Positions 9,475-18,648 of a DNA stretch of 64,000 bases are shown in pieces. Position 1 is the stretch's first letter, and each line of letters starts with the position of its first letter. A program made the translations under genes and the position numbers. Under the pieces are notes generated by a model. That model worked only from the letters and a program-made list of their open reading frames with translations. It was not told where the DNA came from and searched no databases. This DNA comes from Actinomycetota bacterium (GTDB lineage: Bacteria; Actinomycetota; Actinomycetes; Nanopelagicales; Nanopelagicaceae), in contig JAPLBK010000038.1 in assembly GCA_026392775.1 (NCBI GenBank), positions 1 to 64,000 on the forward strand, written 5' to 3'.

Positions 9475-10785
9475 CTAGGGATTTAAAACACGAATGTTTG
9501 AATTCGGAACTTCTACTCGTGTGAGAGCACTGCCGTTCTGGATAGGAATAAATCCATAACCATTACTTGAGGCTATAAGCGCGCCAGCAAAGACCCCTTT
9601 ACTGCTGGAGATAATCGTAATTGAACGTGCATTTTCTGGAACGCGCCACGTAGCGATGTCGCTGCCTTTGACTACTGCGCTGATGGTTTTTCCATTTATT
9701 AACTTGGTTTGGACTTTCACGGCAATTGAATCTCCTGCAAATGCGATCAGTGGTGATAGTCCTGTCACAGCAATGGACATCGGTGTAAGAGGTGGTGTGG
9801 CTGTGCTCCAAACAAAGTCCTTACGCCCGCTTAATGTTACTGATGATGAAATCGAAGCAACTATTGGTTCAGGAGACGTGATGCGAACGGCAAAGGCACT
9901 TGCTGAGATTTTTGGCTTGAAAGAAAACTCAGAGACCACGCCAGCATCAATCGACTGTGAACTCATGCCAACAGGAACAAAGCTGCCATCGGCGGATAAA
10001 ACCTCTAACGTGAATGTTGTACTCACATCTCCGGGTGTGAGAATTCGTAATGTGTGTAAAGAGGAGGCTTTTTCACCCTTTTTAGGAAGCTGGTTAGGGA
10101 TGGCTGGTATGACAACTTCTTTAGCTGCACTTGGATAGGAGTTTACAAAATCTCCACCCAGCGCTTTTAAGCCAGCCCCTTGTTCATCAATCATGAATGC
10201 GTTAACACGACCAGATCGTGGAACTACGTGAACTGCCAAGGCTTTATCACCTGGGGCAAGTGTGTCAATTGAAAATTGCATAAAGCTCTTTGACTTTAAA
10301 TTTACAGATTTAATTGGTTGTTTTGCATTTTCGGTATAACTTTGAATATCTACGATGGCATCACTTAATCCGCTATTAACAAGAATGAGTCGACCACGCG
10401 TTGTGACATTAGCGGTTCCACCAACAAACCAAGCCGCAGAACTTGGCCCAGAACAAAGGGTTCCTCCAGCCCAACTTCCTGCCCTGCTTTGCCAAATAAG
10501 TGGAGTGGTTCCCTGGGCAGAAATAACTAGGGAATCCTTGGTTACTGGAAAGCGAAGTGCCTTAAAAGGCACAGTCTTGCTACTGCGATTTTCCAATCGT
10601 TGGTACTGAACCTTGCGTGAAGAGATAGATATCTGTGAAGTTAAACCTTTGAGCGTTGGCGGACAAACCACCACTGGGTAGCTTTCAGAGTAATTACTTG
10701 GCTTCGAGACTGTGGTTACCCCTGATGCAATCATGAAACTTGCGATGAGTGCAGATAAGAAAAGAAAAGGCTTTTCGAATTTCAT
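9475..10785 (-). CDS. DUF5719-like exported protein
   Basis: 436 residues with an N-terminal signal sequence or anchor (residues about 6-24, hydrophobic, no lipobox cysteine), followed by an all-beta extracytoplasmic region without enzyme motifs. Its ATG overlaps the stop of the 1010-residue glycosyltransferase as ATGA. Such a beta-sandwich protein paired with a giant GT2 membrane protein is a recurrent actinobacterial arrangement near whiB2 and DUF3499, which suggests a shared envelope-glycan role. The DUF5719 name is from pattern and context. Confidence 0.7.
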   Translation of the reverse strand: MKFEKPFLFLSALIASFMIASGVTTVSKPSNYSESYPVVVCPPTLKGLTSQISISSRKVQYQRLENRSSKTVPFKALRFPVTKDSLVISAQGTTPLIWQSRAGSWAGGTLCSGPSSAAWFVGGTANVTTRGRLILVNSGLSDAIVDIQSYTENAKQPIKSVNLKSKSFMQFSIDTLAPGDKALAVHVVPRSGRVNAFMIDEQGAGLKALGGDFVNSYPSAAKEVVIPAIPNQLPKKGEKASSLHTLRILTPGDVSTTFTLEVLSADGSFVPVGMSSQSIDAGVVSEFSFKPKISASAFAVRITSPEPIVASISSSVTLSGRKDFVWSTATPPLTPMSIAVTGLSPLIAFAGDSIAVKVQTKLINGKTISAVVKGSDIATWRVPENARSITIISSSKGVFAGALIASSNGYGFIPIQNGSALTRVEVPNSNIRVLNP

Positions 10786-13700
10786 GCCAACTCCTTCACT
10801 GAAATTTCACGTTTTCTGCGACCAGCAGGTGCAGCCAAAATGATCGCTAGGGTCCAAGCGATTAACTGCATTGATAGCCATGCCCGCCTAATAGTTCCAT
10901 CATGAATAAGAGATATTTCACCAGCTTCTTTTACCTGAAACTGTGGCAATGACTGTTCATCTTTAGCACGATCTAATCGATATCCATTTTGCACAACTTG
11001 CCATGAACGATCAAAAGTTTCCGTCAAAGTAATTGAGCCTGGACCATAAACCATGGTGCGAGCTCCTACTTCGCCAGCCTCTAACACAGAACGTGTTCCA
11101 TCTTTTGCAGTAAAAATAATTCTTCCAGTAACTCCAGTGACTCTCCAAACAACACCAGCCGAAGTTGCTGATGTGCGAGCAAATCCACCAAGACCATCGA
11201 TGGTTCGAATCACATTACGACTAAATGGATTTTTAACAAATACATACTTGATTCCATATGAAGAAAAGACTTGGCTGCTACTAATTCCAGAACCATCGAT
11301 GAGTTCTTGAGCTGCAATTTCAATCGCTCGTACTTGCCCAGGTGCTACATCGGGTTCACCCAGTGAAATATCTTCACCTCGTGAGATGTAGTACTGAATT
11401 GATTTTGAGTTCTCAGCACCAACTTCACGTAAGACTAAAGTTTTAGTATCAGCTTCAGCAGTGAGAAAAGCTGGCATTACCCCCTTCATATTGCTCTGCA
11501 CTGGAGAATCTGCACCAGCAGTAATGGACCAGCCAACACTAGAGATCGAATAAAGCGAGGTAATAATTAAAAGTAGGCCCGCCAAAATATGCCGGTAGTG
11601 AATATTGCTTGCAATGAGCACAGTTCGTAAACGGTCCAAAATGACAACACCAGCTGCCACCGATGCGAGAGTTGCCCCAACTAAGACAGTTCCAACCCAA
11701 GTTATAGTCCCAGCGCTATTGCCGTGCACTGTGATTGAGATAGATGAGAACAAAACTGCTGCAGATAAAAATGAGATACCCACTTGTGCGAAAGAGCGGG
11801 CATTGGAGGATGAAAAAAGGGCAATGATTAGGAGAAGCAGAATTGGGCTAACTGTCCACCAAGGTAGAGATCCAGCACCGCCTGGATTACCTGAAAGAAC
11901 TAAAGCAGTGGAACCTCCTGCAAGGTTAAGACCTGGTTCGGCTAGAAAGCGGGCAGGGCGAATGAGTGCTTCAAATGAATATGGAGCAACCAATACAAAT
12001 GGGAATATCAGCAACGTTAAACGCTTGTAGAGCCTTGCCAGAAATAATGGCTTCTCCAATTTCTCGTTGTAGTCACTGAATATTGCAAATCCGATAACTC
12101 CTAAGCTCGCAAGAGTTGTTATTAAAGTAAATGATGTTAAGACTGCTAGTAAAATACATAAGCCGTAGATGCGCCTCCAGCTATTGGCCTCTACTTGCTT
12201 CCAGTTGCTAAGGATCATTGGAATTTGTGGTGCAATGATTAAGGCAACAAGAGTTGCCAAGCGTCCTGAGTTCACCGAGGCCAGAACTACTGGCGATAGT
12301 GCATATAAGAAACTGGCTGGAATAGTGATGAATTGGTTGTTAGAAAGCCTTCGCAGGAATGAATGGCCCGACCACATAATCAGAAGTGGCGCAGCTAAAA
12401 AGAATATAGTTATTAAAAGCGGTGTTTTACCTAGAAACAGAGTCGATGCCAAGGCCACGACAGCAATCCAGGCTGGGGATGCATGCGAGCTTCCCATTCC
12501 AACTTGGTGCCAAGACTCAAAATAAATCCCCCATAGATCTCCAGCCCCGCTTGGTGAGGCCACAAGTGCGCCGCCATTTAAGGCCCCAAAGCGATTGCGA
12601 GACTGAACAAGAGTGATTATTGCAAGTAAGAGAAACCCAAAAATCGCTGGTTTTTTTAACAACTTACTTATCTGAAAGCGTTGAGTTGGTACCAGTAAGT
12701 CCTCTTCTTCAAGTGAGTTTAAAACAGATACTGAAGAGCTCTCTGCGACAGGGATAACTTTTGCTCTGATCACCTCTGTAACCCCGGCCGCTGATAGTCG
12801 AATCTGTGACCAACGAGGAGGGATGTAGGAAGAGATAACACGAGAAGACACTAATCTTTTTGTTTTTCTAAATTTTCTTGCTCTCACTATCTCAGCCGGC
12901 TTAATAATCAAGGTACCCACAGCCAATAGTTCATCGGCTGCATAGCCAGGAAGTTTTGCTAATAGATAACCGATGGAACGCACCATTGCAGAAGCTAATA
13001 ATTGAATCGATAGCCACGGAATCATCCACCACGATGAGTTAGCTAATAAAACATAGGCAGCATTTCTACGATCAAGAAGTAAGGGGCGATGCAAGAGAGC
13101 ACCATTAACGTCCACGCTGCGGCGCTCTGAAGCCGAAGCTTGTGCATGGTGGGCAACGGCAGCTGTCGTGGCAATAACTCCATGGCCAGCAACTCTGGCC
13201 CGCCAGCCAAAATCTATGTCATCGCGAAAGAGGGAGAGGTTTGAATCAAAGCCACCGAGTTCTTCAAATATATCTCGGCGTATTAATGCACCTGCGGTAC
13301 TCACTGAAAGAACATCATGAATACCATCATGTTGGCCTTGGTCATATTCATTGGTTTCAAGACCTGTCCACCGAGCACCGTTGCCAGCAATACTAATTCC
13401 AGCTTCAAGTATGTGAGTGCGATCATGCCAACCTAGAAGTTTTGGACCCGCCATTGCAACTTGAGGTCGATCATCAATTGCCTCTAATAGTTTTTCAAGT
13501 GCAGTTGGTGTTGGTGCGCAGTCATCATGGATTAACCAAATCCATTCACTATTGCCTTCAATATGTTTAGGCATTTTTGCAACTGCGAGCGCAACAGCAT
13601 CACCAAATCCGCAGTCACGATCTGCGATAATTAAGGGAATGCGCGCAGCTTTTATGAGTTTTGTAGATGAATCAATCGATGCTGTATCAACTGCAATGAT

Positions 13701-13814
13701 TTGATCTGCAGGTCTAGTTTGTGACGCCAATGCAGCAACAACTGCAGGTAACCATGTTTCACCATCATGTGTAACAACAATTGCGGTGACTAAATGTCTA
13801 TCTGTTATTGCCAC
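10782..13814 (-). CDS. Large membrane glycosyltransferase (GT2 plus multi-TM)
   Basis: 1010 residues. Residues 1-250 form a GT-A glycosyltransferase 2 domain: start LVTAIVVTHDGETWLPAVV, the metal/nucleotide-binding acidic cluster IHDDCAP, acceptor region GGFDSNLSLFRDDIDFGWRAR. A first pair of membrane helices lies near 255-285, a basic linker follows, and from about 385 there are many transmembrane helices with a beta-rich extracytoplasmic part near the C-terminus and a last helix. It probably builds or exports an envelope polysaccharide from a lipid-linked donor. It begins 39 bases after whiB and overlaps the DUF5719 gene. Substrate unknown. Confidence 0.85.
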   Translation of the reverse strand: MAITDRHLVTAIVVTHDGETWLPAVVAALASQTRPADQIIAVDTASIDSSTKLIKAARIPLIIADRDCGFGDAVALAVAKMPKHIEGNSEWIWLIHDDCAPTPTALEKLLEAIDDRPQVAMAGPKLLGWHDRTHILEAGISIAGNGARWTGLETNEYDQGQHDGIHDVLSVSTAGALIRRDIFEELGGFDSNLSLFRDDIDFGWRARVAGHGVIATTAAVAHHAQASASERRSVDVNGALLHRPLLLDRRNAAYVLLANSSWWMIPWLSIQLLASAMVRSIGYLLAKLPGYAADELLAVGTLIIKPAEIVRARKFRKTKRLVSSRVISSYIPPRWSQIRLSAAGVTEVIRAKVIPVAESSSVSVLNSLEEEDLLVPTQRFQISKLLKKPAIFGFLLLAIITLVQSRNRFGALNGGALVASPSGAGDLWGIYFESWHQVGMGSSHASPAWIAVVALASTLFLGKTPLLITIFFLAAPLLIMWSGHSFLRRLSNNQFITIPASFLYALSPVVLASVNSGRLATLVALIIAPQIPMILSNWKQVEANSWRRIYGLCILLAVLTSFTLITTLASLGVIGFAIFSDYNEKLEKPLFLARLYKRLTLLIFPFVLVAPYSFEALIRPARFLAEPGLNLAGGSTALVLSGNPGGAGSLPWWTVSPILLLLIIALFSSSNARSFAQVGISFLSAAVLFSSISITVHGNSAGTITWVGTVLVGATLASVAAGVVILDRLRTVLIASNIHYRHILAGLLLIITSLYSISSVGWSITAGADSPVQSNMKGVMPAFLTAEADTKTLVLREVGAENSKSIQYYISRGEDISLGEPDVAPGQVRAIEIAAQELIDGSGISSSQVFSSYGIKYVFVKNPFSRNVIRTIDGLGGFARTSATSAGVVWRVTGVTGRIIFTAKDGTRSVLEAGEVGARTMVYGPGSITLTETFDRSWQVVQNGYRLDRAKDEQSLPQFQVKEAGEISLIHDGTIRRAWLSMQLIAWTLAIILAAPAGRRKREISVKELA

Positions 13815-13853
13815 AACTAAACCACCATCTCTTAAAGAGTTGGGATTAAAAGA

Positions 13854-14153
13854 TTACGCAGAACGGCGCTTTAAGCGACGACGTTCGCGCTCTGATAGTC
13901 CGCCCCAAATTCCAAAGCGTTCGTCATGTGCAAGTGCGTATTCCAAGCACTCTGAGCGAACATCGCAGGAAAGACAGACACGCTTTGCTTCGCGAGTTGA
14001 GCCGCCTTTTTCAGGAAAGAATGCTTCTGGATCTGTCTGCGCACACAATGCGCGTTCTTGCCAAGAGAGTTCAATACTCTCGCCGGTCGCTAGTGTGATC
14101 TTTGGGCCAGTCGTGGGGGTTGGGGAGTTCGTGGCTTCAGGTTTAATCGGCAT
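13854..14153 (-). CDS. whiB: WhiB family iron-sulfur regulator (WhiB2/WhmD-like)
   Basis: 99 residues. Four conserved cysteines (C37, C60, C63, C69) bind a [4Fe-4S] cluster. GIWGGLSERERRR is the beta-turn that contacts the sigma-70 C-terminal region, and a basic tail (RRRLKRRSA) binds DNA. The position upstream of the large GT and near DUF3499 and manB matches whiB2/whmD, the family member tied to septation. ATG at 14153 with an AAGGAG Shine-Dalgarno; unlike many neighbours it has a true 5' leader and a strong -35/-10 promoter with a palindrome. Confidence 0.93.
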   Translation of the reverse strand: MPIKPEATNSPTPTTGPKITLATGESIELSWQERALCAQTDPEAFFPEKGGSTREAKRVCLSCDVRSECLEYALAHDERFGIWGGLSERERRRLKRRSA

Positions 14154-14215
14154 CGTCGATTCTCCTTGAAAACTTCGGGTCTGATCCCTTGTGGAAAAGA
14201 CTTACTAATAAGTGA

Positions 14216-14244
14216 ATTACACGCGTGTAAGTCGAATAAGTCAA
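14216..14244 (-). promoter_or_regulatory. whiB promoter with palindromic candidate operator
   Basis: On the minus strand a -35 TTGACT (14239-14244) and a -10 TGTAAT (14216-14221) are separated by 17 bases, each one mismatch from consensus. A perfect 14-base palindrome TTACACGCGTGTAA (14217-14230) covers the -10 and part of the spacer, a classic repressor position. A second inverted repeat (GTGAATTAC at 14212-14220, GTAATTCAC at 14268-14276) flanks the region. The regulator is unknown. Confidence 0.65.
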
Positions 14245-14283
14245 GCCAAGACGAGCCCTTATTGGAGGTAATTCACGCTTAAA

Positions 14284-15291
14284 TCAAGCTGGAATTTCAA
14301 TTATTTCTCTATTTGTCACAAAAGATGCAGATATTTTCGCCGATTCGGCCACAACCGCCCCTGATGCGATAAATGAATTAATGATCGTTGCAGCTGCGCC
14401 TACTTCGGCCCCAGATTCAATGATGGAACCTGAGATGTGGGCACCCGCCCCAACTACTGCCCCGCTAGAAACACAGCTTCCCCCATCAATGTGTGCAGAT
14501 GGATCTACCTGTGCGCCTTTCATAATTAAGAAATCCTTGCCATGGCTTTCGATATGTTCAGAGGTTAAAGCAGCTGAATCGGCTAAGCCTGTTACTAAAT
14601 CTCTTGAGCCCTTAAGTAGTGCTTGTGGTGTGCCAATGTCTAACCAATAAGAATCATCAATAAAACCAAAGACTTTCCCATGTGCAGCCACAAGATTTGG
14701 AAAGACTTCCCTTTCAACACTCACAACTCGATCTGGTTCTATTGTTTGAATCACTGAAGATTTGAACACATAGCACCCAGCGTTAATAGTATTTGTAACT
14801 GGATTTTCCATTTTTTCTAGAAAAGCTGTCACACGAGCATCAGAATCAGTTGGAACACAACCATAAGAACGAGCATCTTCAACTGCTGTTAAATGCAATG
14901 TTGCATCAGCATCATTTGCTTCATGTTCTTGAATTTGAAGCGCTAAGTTGTGTGAACTTAAGACATCTCCATTAAAGACAACGACAGATTCATCACTCGC
15001 CAATAGTTTTGCAGCGTTTCTAATAGCACCGCCTGTGCCCAAAGGTTCTTTTTCAACGGTATAGAGCAGTTTCATTCCCCATTGAGATCCATCTCCAAAG
15101 TAAGGAATGAAAACTTCAGAGAGATATGAAGTGGCAAGAACTACCGTTGTTATTCCTGCCTTTTTCGCCATAGCTAGTTGATGTTCTGTTACTGGCAAAC
15201 CAGCAACTGTGAGCATTGGTTTTGGTGTGTTTTTAGTTAGTGGCATTAAACGTGTTCCAAAGCCACCAACTAGAAGGATTCCAACGGCCAT
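14284..15291 (-). CDS. Mannose-1-phosphate guanylyltransferase-like sugar nucleotidyltransferase
   Basis: 335 residues. The N-terminal Rossmann-like nucleotidyltransferase domain begins GILLVGGFGTRLMPLTKNTPKPML, the NTP-binding signature and catalytic Lys of this superfamily. Residues from about 255 show hexapeptide periodicity (VDPSAHIDGGSCVSSGAVVGAG), a left-handed beta-helix. With manB it would make GDP-mannose or a related NDP-sugar. Synteny with whiB2 and manB favours the mannose enzyme, but glucose-1-phosphate as substrate cannot be excluded. It starts 3 bases after dapC and ends before the whiB promoter. Confidence 0.85.
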   Translation of the reverse strand: MAVGILLVGGFGTRLMPLTKNTPKPMLTVAGLPVTEHQLAMAKKAGITTVVLATSYLSEVFIPYFGDGSQWGMKLLYTVEKEPLGTGGAIRNAAKLLASDESVVVFNGDVLSSHNLALQIQEHEANDADATLHLTAVEDARSYGCVPTDSDARVTAFLEKMENPVTNTINAGCYVFKSSVIQTIEPDRVVSVEREVFPNLVAAHGKVFGFIDDSYWLDIGTPQALLKGSRDLVTGLADSAALTSEHIESHGKDFLIMKGAQVDPSAHIDGGSCVSSGAVVGAGAHISGSIIESGAEVGAAATIINSFIASGAVVAESAKISASFVTNREIIEIPA

Positions 15292-15294
15292 CAG

Positions 15295-16359
15295 CTAAGC
15301 CTTTAAGCGCTTAACTGCATCTTTTATGGCTGCATCAGTCACAGTCATTGCGATGCGAATATGGTTTTTACCTTTTTCACCATAGAAACTTCCTGGGGTT
15401 GCCAAGATTCCACGCTCGGCTAACCAATCAACACTTGTCCATGCATCTTCATTTCGTGTGCACCAGATGTAGAGACCAGCACTGCTAAATTCAATTCGAA
15501 ACCCGCAGGCTTCAAGTGCTGGACGCAGAGCATCACGTCGTGCGTTATATCGCCCACGTTGCTCAGCAACATGTGAATCATCTCCGAGTGCAACGGTCAT
15601 TGCTCTTTGCACAGGTAGTGAAACCATCATGCCTGCATGCTTTCTGAGTTCACGAATCTTTGCAATTAACGAAGAATCACCCACCATAAATGCTGCACGG
15701 TATCCAGCCATTGAAGAGCGCTTAGATAATGAATGAAGCGCCAAAATATTCTTGTTATTGCCTTCTGTTAAGGCCATGACAGATGTTGGTGTGGCGTTAT
15801 GCTCAAACTCCAAATAGCACTCATCTGAAATCAAGATGGCATCGTTTGCTCTTGACCATGCAATGCATTCCTTTATTTCTTCAACGCTATGGACTCGCCC
15901 AGTTGGATTTGATGGTGAATTCAGCCAAGCTAAATCAGCGTTAGGCCAACTTTGTGCACTGATAGGAACAGGAATTGACTGTGCCTGTGCGATCAATGCA
16001 CCCACGTGATAGGTGGGATAAGCAATCTCTGGAATGAGCACCTTTTTAGATTCTAAAATTGTTGGTAGCCATGCAACTAACTCTTTGGAGCCAATGACTG
16101 GCAAAACATCAAAATCACCGGTTGCACCTAATCTAGATTTTGCCCAAGCTGTAATGGCTGCACGTAATTGCGGTGTTCCAGCAGTGACCGGATAACTGGG
16201 TGAATTAGAGGCCTCACGTAATGCAGCTTGAATAAATTCAGGTGTGGGATCTACAGGGGTTCCAACTGAGAGATCAATAATCCCACCAGGGTGCGCACGA
16301 GCCTTATCTCCATAGGGGGCAAGAGCATCCCAGGGGAAATCTGGGAGTGAAGAGCGCAA
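15295..16359 (-). CDS. dapC: Succinyldiaminopimelate aminotransferase DapC
   Basis: 354 residues, a fold-type I PLP aminotransferase. Visible are the ALLDL-like opening GIIDLSVGTPVDPTPEF, the NSPSNPTGRV loop, ISDECYLEF and the PLP-lysine motif LHSLSKRSSMAGYR. It transaminates N-succinyl-2-amino-6-ketopimelate in lysine and meso-diaminopimelate synthesis; dapD for the preceding step lies at 30476-31393. Placement directly after the ferredoxin matches Mycobacterium fdxC-dapC (Rv1177-Rv1178). The apparent start is TTG at 16359, 6 bases after the ferredoxin stop, with only a weak Shine-Dalgarno. Confidence 0.9.
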   Translation of the reverse strand: MRSSLPDFPWDALAPYGDKARAHPGGIIDLSVGTPVDPTPEFIQAALREASNSPSYPVTAGTPQLRAAITAWAKSRLGATGDFDVLPVIGSKELVAWLPTILESKKVLIPEIAYPTYHVGALIAQAQSIPVPISAQSWPNADLAWLNSPSNPTGRVHSVEEIKECIAWSRANDAILISDECYLEFEHNATPTSVMALTEGNNKNILALHSLSKRSSMAGYRAAFMVGDSSLIAKIRELRKHAGMMVSLPVQRAMTVALGDDSHVAEQRGRYNARRDALRPALEACGFRIEFSSAGLYIWCTRNEDAWTSVDWLAERGILATPGSFYGEKGKNHIRIAMTVTDAAIKDAVKRLKA

Positions 16360-16365
16360 GAAAAC

Positions 16366-16686
16366 TTACTCGCTCTTAGGGGGAAGAGCTTTTACAAGTT
16401 CATGGTCGGTGCCAGTTGCTCCGACTTTGCTGGCTCCACCTGGTGAACCGATTTCTACGAAAAATTCAGTATTAACTTTTCCAAACTGCTTCCACTGTGG
16501 TGGGACATCATCTTCATAGTAAATAGCCTCAACTGGACACACAGGCTCACACGCACCGCAGTCAACGCATTCATCGGCTTGGATATAGAGCATGCGATCG
16601 CCTTCATAGATGCAGTCCACAGGACATTCAGCGATGCAGGATTTATCTTTCACATCGATACATGGTTGGGCGATCACATAAGTCAC
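16366..16686 (-). CDS. fdxA: Seven-iron (3Fe-4S/4Fe-4S) ferredoxin
   Basis: 106 residues. The first cluster motif is C9-x7-C17-x3-C21-x3-CP and the second CVDCGACEPVCPVEA, the pattern of the 7Fe ferredoxins of actinobacteria. It is a small soluble electron carrier and could also serve as redox partner for the P450 at 51849-53033, although no link is visible. GTG start with a GGAGG Shine-Dalgarno 7 bases upstream and its own -35/-10 promoter. Confidence 0.95.
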   Translation of the reverse strand: MTYVIAQPCIDVKDKSCIAECPVDCIYEGDRMLYIQADECVDCGACEPVCPVEAIYYEDDVPPQWKQFGKVNTEFFVEIGSPGGASKVGATGTDHELVKALPPKSE

Positions 16687-16704
16687 GACTAGCCTCCGTA
16701 AGAA

Positions 16705-16732
16705 ATATTAGTTATCAACACCCAGATTGTAA
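16705..16732 (-). promoter_or_regulatory. Ferredoxin-dapC promoter
   Basis: Minus-strand -35 TTACAA (16727-16732), 16-base spacer, -10 TAATAT (16705-16710). The start codon is about 19 bases beyond the -10, leaving room for the GGAGG Shine-Dalgarno. Confidence 0.5.
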
Positions 16733-16772
16733 TCGTATAGGCACCCCTAGCGCGATATTTGAAGTTAAGGAT

Positions 16773-16778
16773 TATCGT
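16773..16778 (+). promoter_or_regulatory. Putative -10 for the SH3-like/cysS unit (leaderless)
   Basis: TATCGT lies 6 bases upstream of the ATG at 16785 and no Shine-Dalgarno is present, consistent with transcription starting at or next to the start codon. Confidence 0.45.
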
Positions 16779-16784
16779 TGAGCC

Positions 16785-16985
16785 ATGAATCACGGTCTAG
16801 AGGCCACATTTAGCGCCCTCATAGGAAAGCGCGTCACCATCCGCTTACACGAGCCCGAGGGTGGATTCCGCGACATCGTGGGTCACCTAGAGTCCCCCAT
16901 CACACTTCGCAATCGCCATGGAAAACTTATTAAATTCTCTTACGATGAGATTGCATTATGGAAAGAAGTGGTTGAAATAAAGTGA
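16785..16985 (+). CDS. Small SH3-like domain protein (resembles N-terminus of an actinobacterial GNAT)
   Basis: 66 residues. The pattern IGKRVTIRLHEPEGGFRDIVGHLESP ... LRNRHGKLIKFSYDEIALWKEV resembles the small beta-barrel that precedes the acetyltransferase domain in actinobacterial GNAT proteins often encoded opposite the fdxA-dapC pair. Here the protein stops after this domain and its TGA overlaps the cysS GTG start (GTGA), so the acetyltransferase half is gone and cysS follows by translational coupling. Function unknown. The homology is from pattern memory and should be treated as tentative. Confidence 0.6.
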   Translation: MNHGLEATFSALIGKRVTIRLHEPEGGFRDIVGHLESPITLRNRHGKLIKFSYDEIALWKEVVEIK

Positions 16986-18340
16986 GCCTTCGACTCTATG
17001 ACACTGCTTCTCGAAAGCTTCAGCCAGTTACCTCAACTAATGGCACAACAACAATGTATTGCTGTGGGCCAACGGTTTATCGTGATGCACATGTGGGAAA
17101 TTTAAGAACATTCCTGCTTTCAGATCTGGTGCGAAGAGTGCTGATGGCACATGGTGTTGATGTCAAACTTATTCAAAATATTACCGATGTTGGTCACATG
17201 TCTGAAGATATTGAGAATGAAGACAAGATGCTTGCTCAGGCAAAAGCTGAATCCATAGATCCCTTTACCGTGGCACGAAAATATGAGGCTGGTTTTCACA
17301 CAGACTTAGCACGCCTGAATATTGAAAAGGCAGATGCCTATCCAAGAGCTAGCGCATCAATTGAGTTAATGCTTGCCATGATTGAGGAACTCATCTCTAA
17401 GGAATTTGCATATGTGGGTGAGGATGGCACGGTCTATTTTTCTGCCCAAGCATTTTCAAGTTACGGCGCGATAAGTGGTAACCGCTTAGATGCGCTCAAG
17501 CCTGGTCATCACTATGAATACAGTGAAGATGGCGCAAAACGTTTTCATGCAGACTGGGCGCTCTGGAAAAACGCTGGCACACGAAGTGAAATGATTTGGG
17601 ATTCACCATGGGGACCTGGTTTTCCCGGTTGGCATATTGAATGCTCAGCAATGTCACTTCATTTTTTAAATTCACATATCAATCTTCACGTCGGTGGAAT
17701 AGATCTGCGCTTTCCACATCATGAGAATGAGCGAGCTCAGTCAAATGCAATTACTGGAAATGAGAGCGTGGATCTGTGGCTTCATGGCGAGCATCTGCTT
17801 TTTGAAGGTCGCAAGATGTCTAAAAGTGCCAGAAACGTTGTCCTCCTTAAAGATGTTATTGATCGGGGTTTTGATCCCCTTTCCGTGAGATTGTGTTTCC
17901 TAGAAAACCGCTACAGAGCACAGATGGATTTAACGTGGGCCTCGATAGAAGCAGCCGATGCAACTCTTAAACGTTGGCGCAAGAAAATAAAAACATGGGG
18001 AACACAAGTTGCTACCAAAGATCCTGAGCTCTTAGAAATTCTCAATAACGACTTAGACACTCCAAAAGCCATTCAATATCTGCGCAGCATAGAAAAAAAT
18101 GATGACCTCAGTAATCGTGCAGCGTTATTTCTATTTGCGGATCAGATTTTCGGTCTTGATCTTAATCGAGAGGAAGTAAGCAAAGCTTTAACTCCAGAAC
18201 AGGAGCAGATTCTTAAACTTCGCCAAAGCGCAAGAAATGAAAAGCAATGGGATAAAAGTGATGAGTTAAGAATTAAGTTAGAAGAAAGTGGACTTGAAAT
18301 TATGGATGGACCTGAAGGCCAAACTGCAAACTGGCGTTAA
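16982..18340 (+). CDS. cysS: Cysteinyl-tRNA synthetase
   Basis: 452 residues, class Ia aminoacyl-tRNA synthetase that charges tRNA-Cys. HIGH-type motif HVGN (37-40) and KMSKS (278-282). Predicted zinc ligands that read cysteine are C28, C221, H246 and E250. The C-terminal anticodon-binding tail with KQWDKSDELRIKL and GPEGQTANWR distinguishes it from the related mycothiol ligase MshC, which lacks that tail. GTG start overlapping the upstream small gene. It converges on the membrane-protein gene with a 4-base overlap. Confidence 0.93.
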   Translation: MSLRLYDTASRKLQPVTSTNGTTTMYCCGPTVYRDAHVGNLRTFLLSDLVRRVLMAHGVDVKLIQNITDVGHMSEDIENEDKMLAQAKAESIDPFTVARKYEAGFHTDLARLNIEKADAYPRASASIELMLAMIEELISKEFAYVGEDGTVYFSAQAFSSYGAISGNRLDALKPGHHYEYSEDGAKRFHADWALWKNAGTRSEMIWDSPWGPGFPGWHIECSAMSLHFLNSHINLHVGGIDLRFPHHENERAQSNAITGNESVDLWLHGEHLLFEGRKMSKSARNVVLLKDVIDRGFDPLSVRLCFLENRYRAQMDLTWASIEAADATLKRWRKKIKTWGTQVATKDPELLEILNNDLDTPKAIQYLRSIEKNDDLSNRAALFLFADQIFGLDLNREEVSKALTPEQEQILKLRQSARNEKQWDKSDELRIKLEESGLEIMDGPEGQTANWR

Positions 18341-18648
18341 GCAGGAAGCAAGATTGCAATTACTAAAGCTAAAAATCCCATATTAATCAGTGAAATTCCA
18401 ACAGCAGTACCTTCAATTAAATACTCTTCATTTATGCCTGGAAAGCCTGCACGCAACACTACAAAAGTCCACGCAACGGCAGCTAATATTTTTAGAGTTC
18501 TCCCACCCCACATCCGACCAATACTCCAAATGCCAACCAAAGTTGAGAGCAAAACAAAAATCAAACCAAATGGAGCTAGGGATGCATGTAAAAATACTGA
18601 GCCGGCGCCAAGGCCAGCGCCAATAACAATGGCATAGATTCTGCGCAT
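18337..18648 (-). CDS. Small membrane protein following mshB
   Basis: 103 residues with about four hydrophobic segments and no catalytic motif. Its ATG overlaps the mshB stop as TAATG. A small membrane protein in this place also follows mshB in Mycobacterium (Rv1171). Function unknown; synteny is the main support. Confidence 0.7.
   Translation of the reverse strand: MRRIYAIVIGAGLGAGSVFLHASLAPFGLIFVLLSTLVGIWSIGRMWGGRTLKILAAVAWTFVVLRAGFPGINEEYLIEGTAVGISLINMGFLALVIAILLPA

Noticed and set aside
13786..14169. 127-codon plus-strand frame opposite whiB.
   Set aside because: whiB motifs on the minus strand are decisive; the plus frame is a shadow.
16982..18340. MshC (mycothiol ligase) instead of CysS, given mshB nearby.
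   Set aside because: The C-terminal anticodon-binding tail of CysS is present; MshC lacks it.
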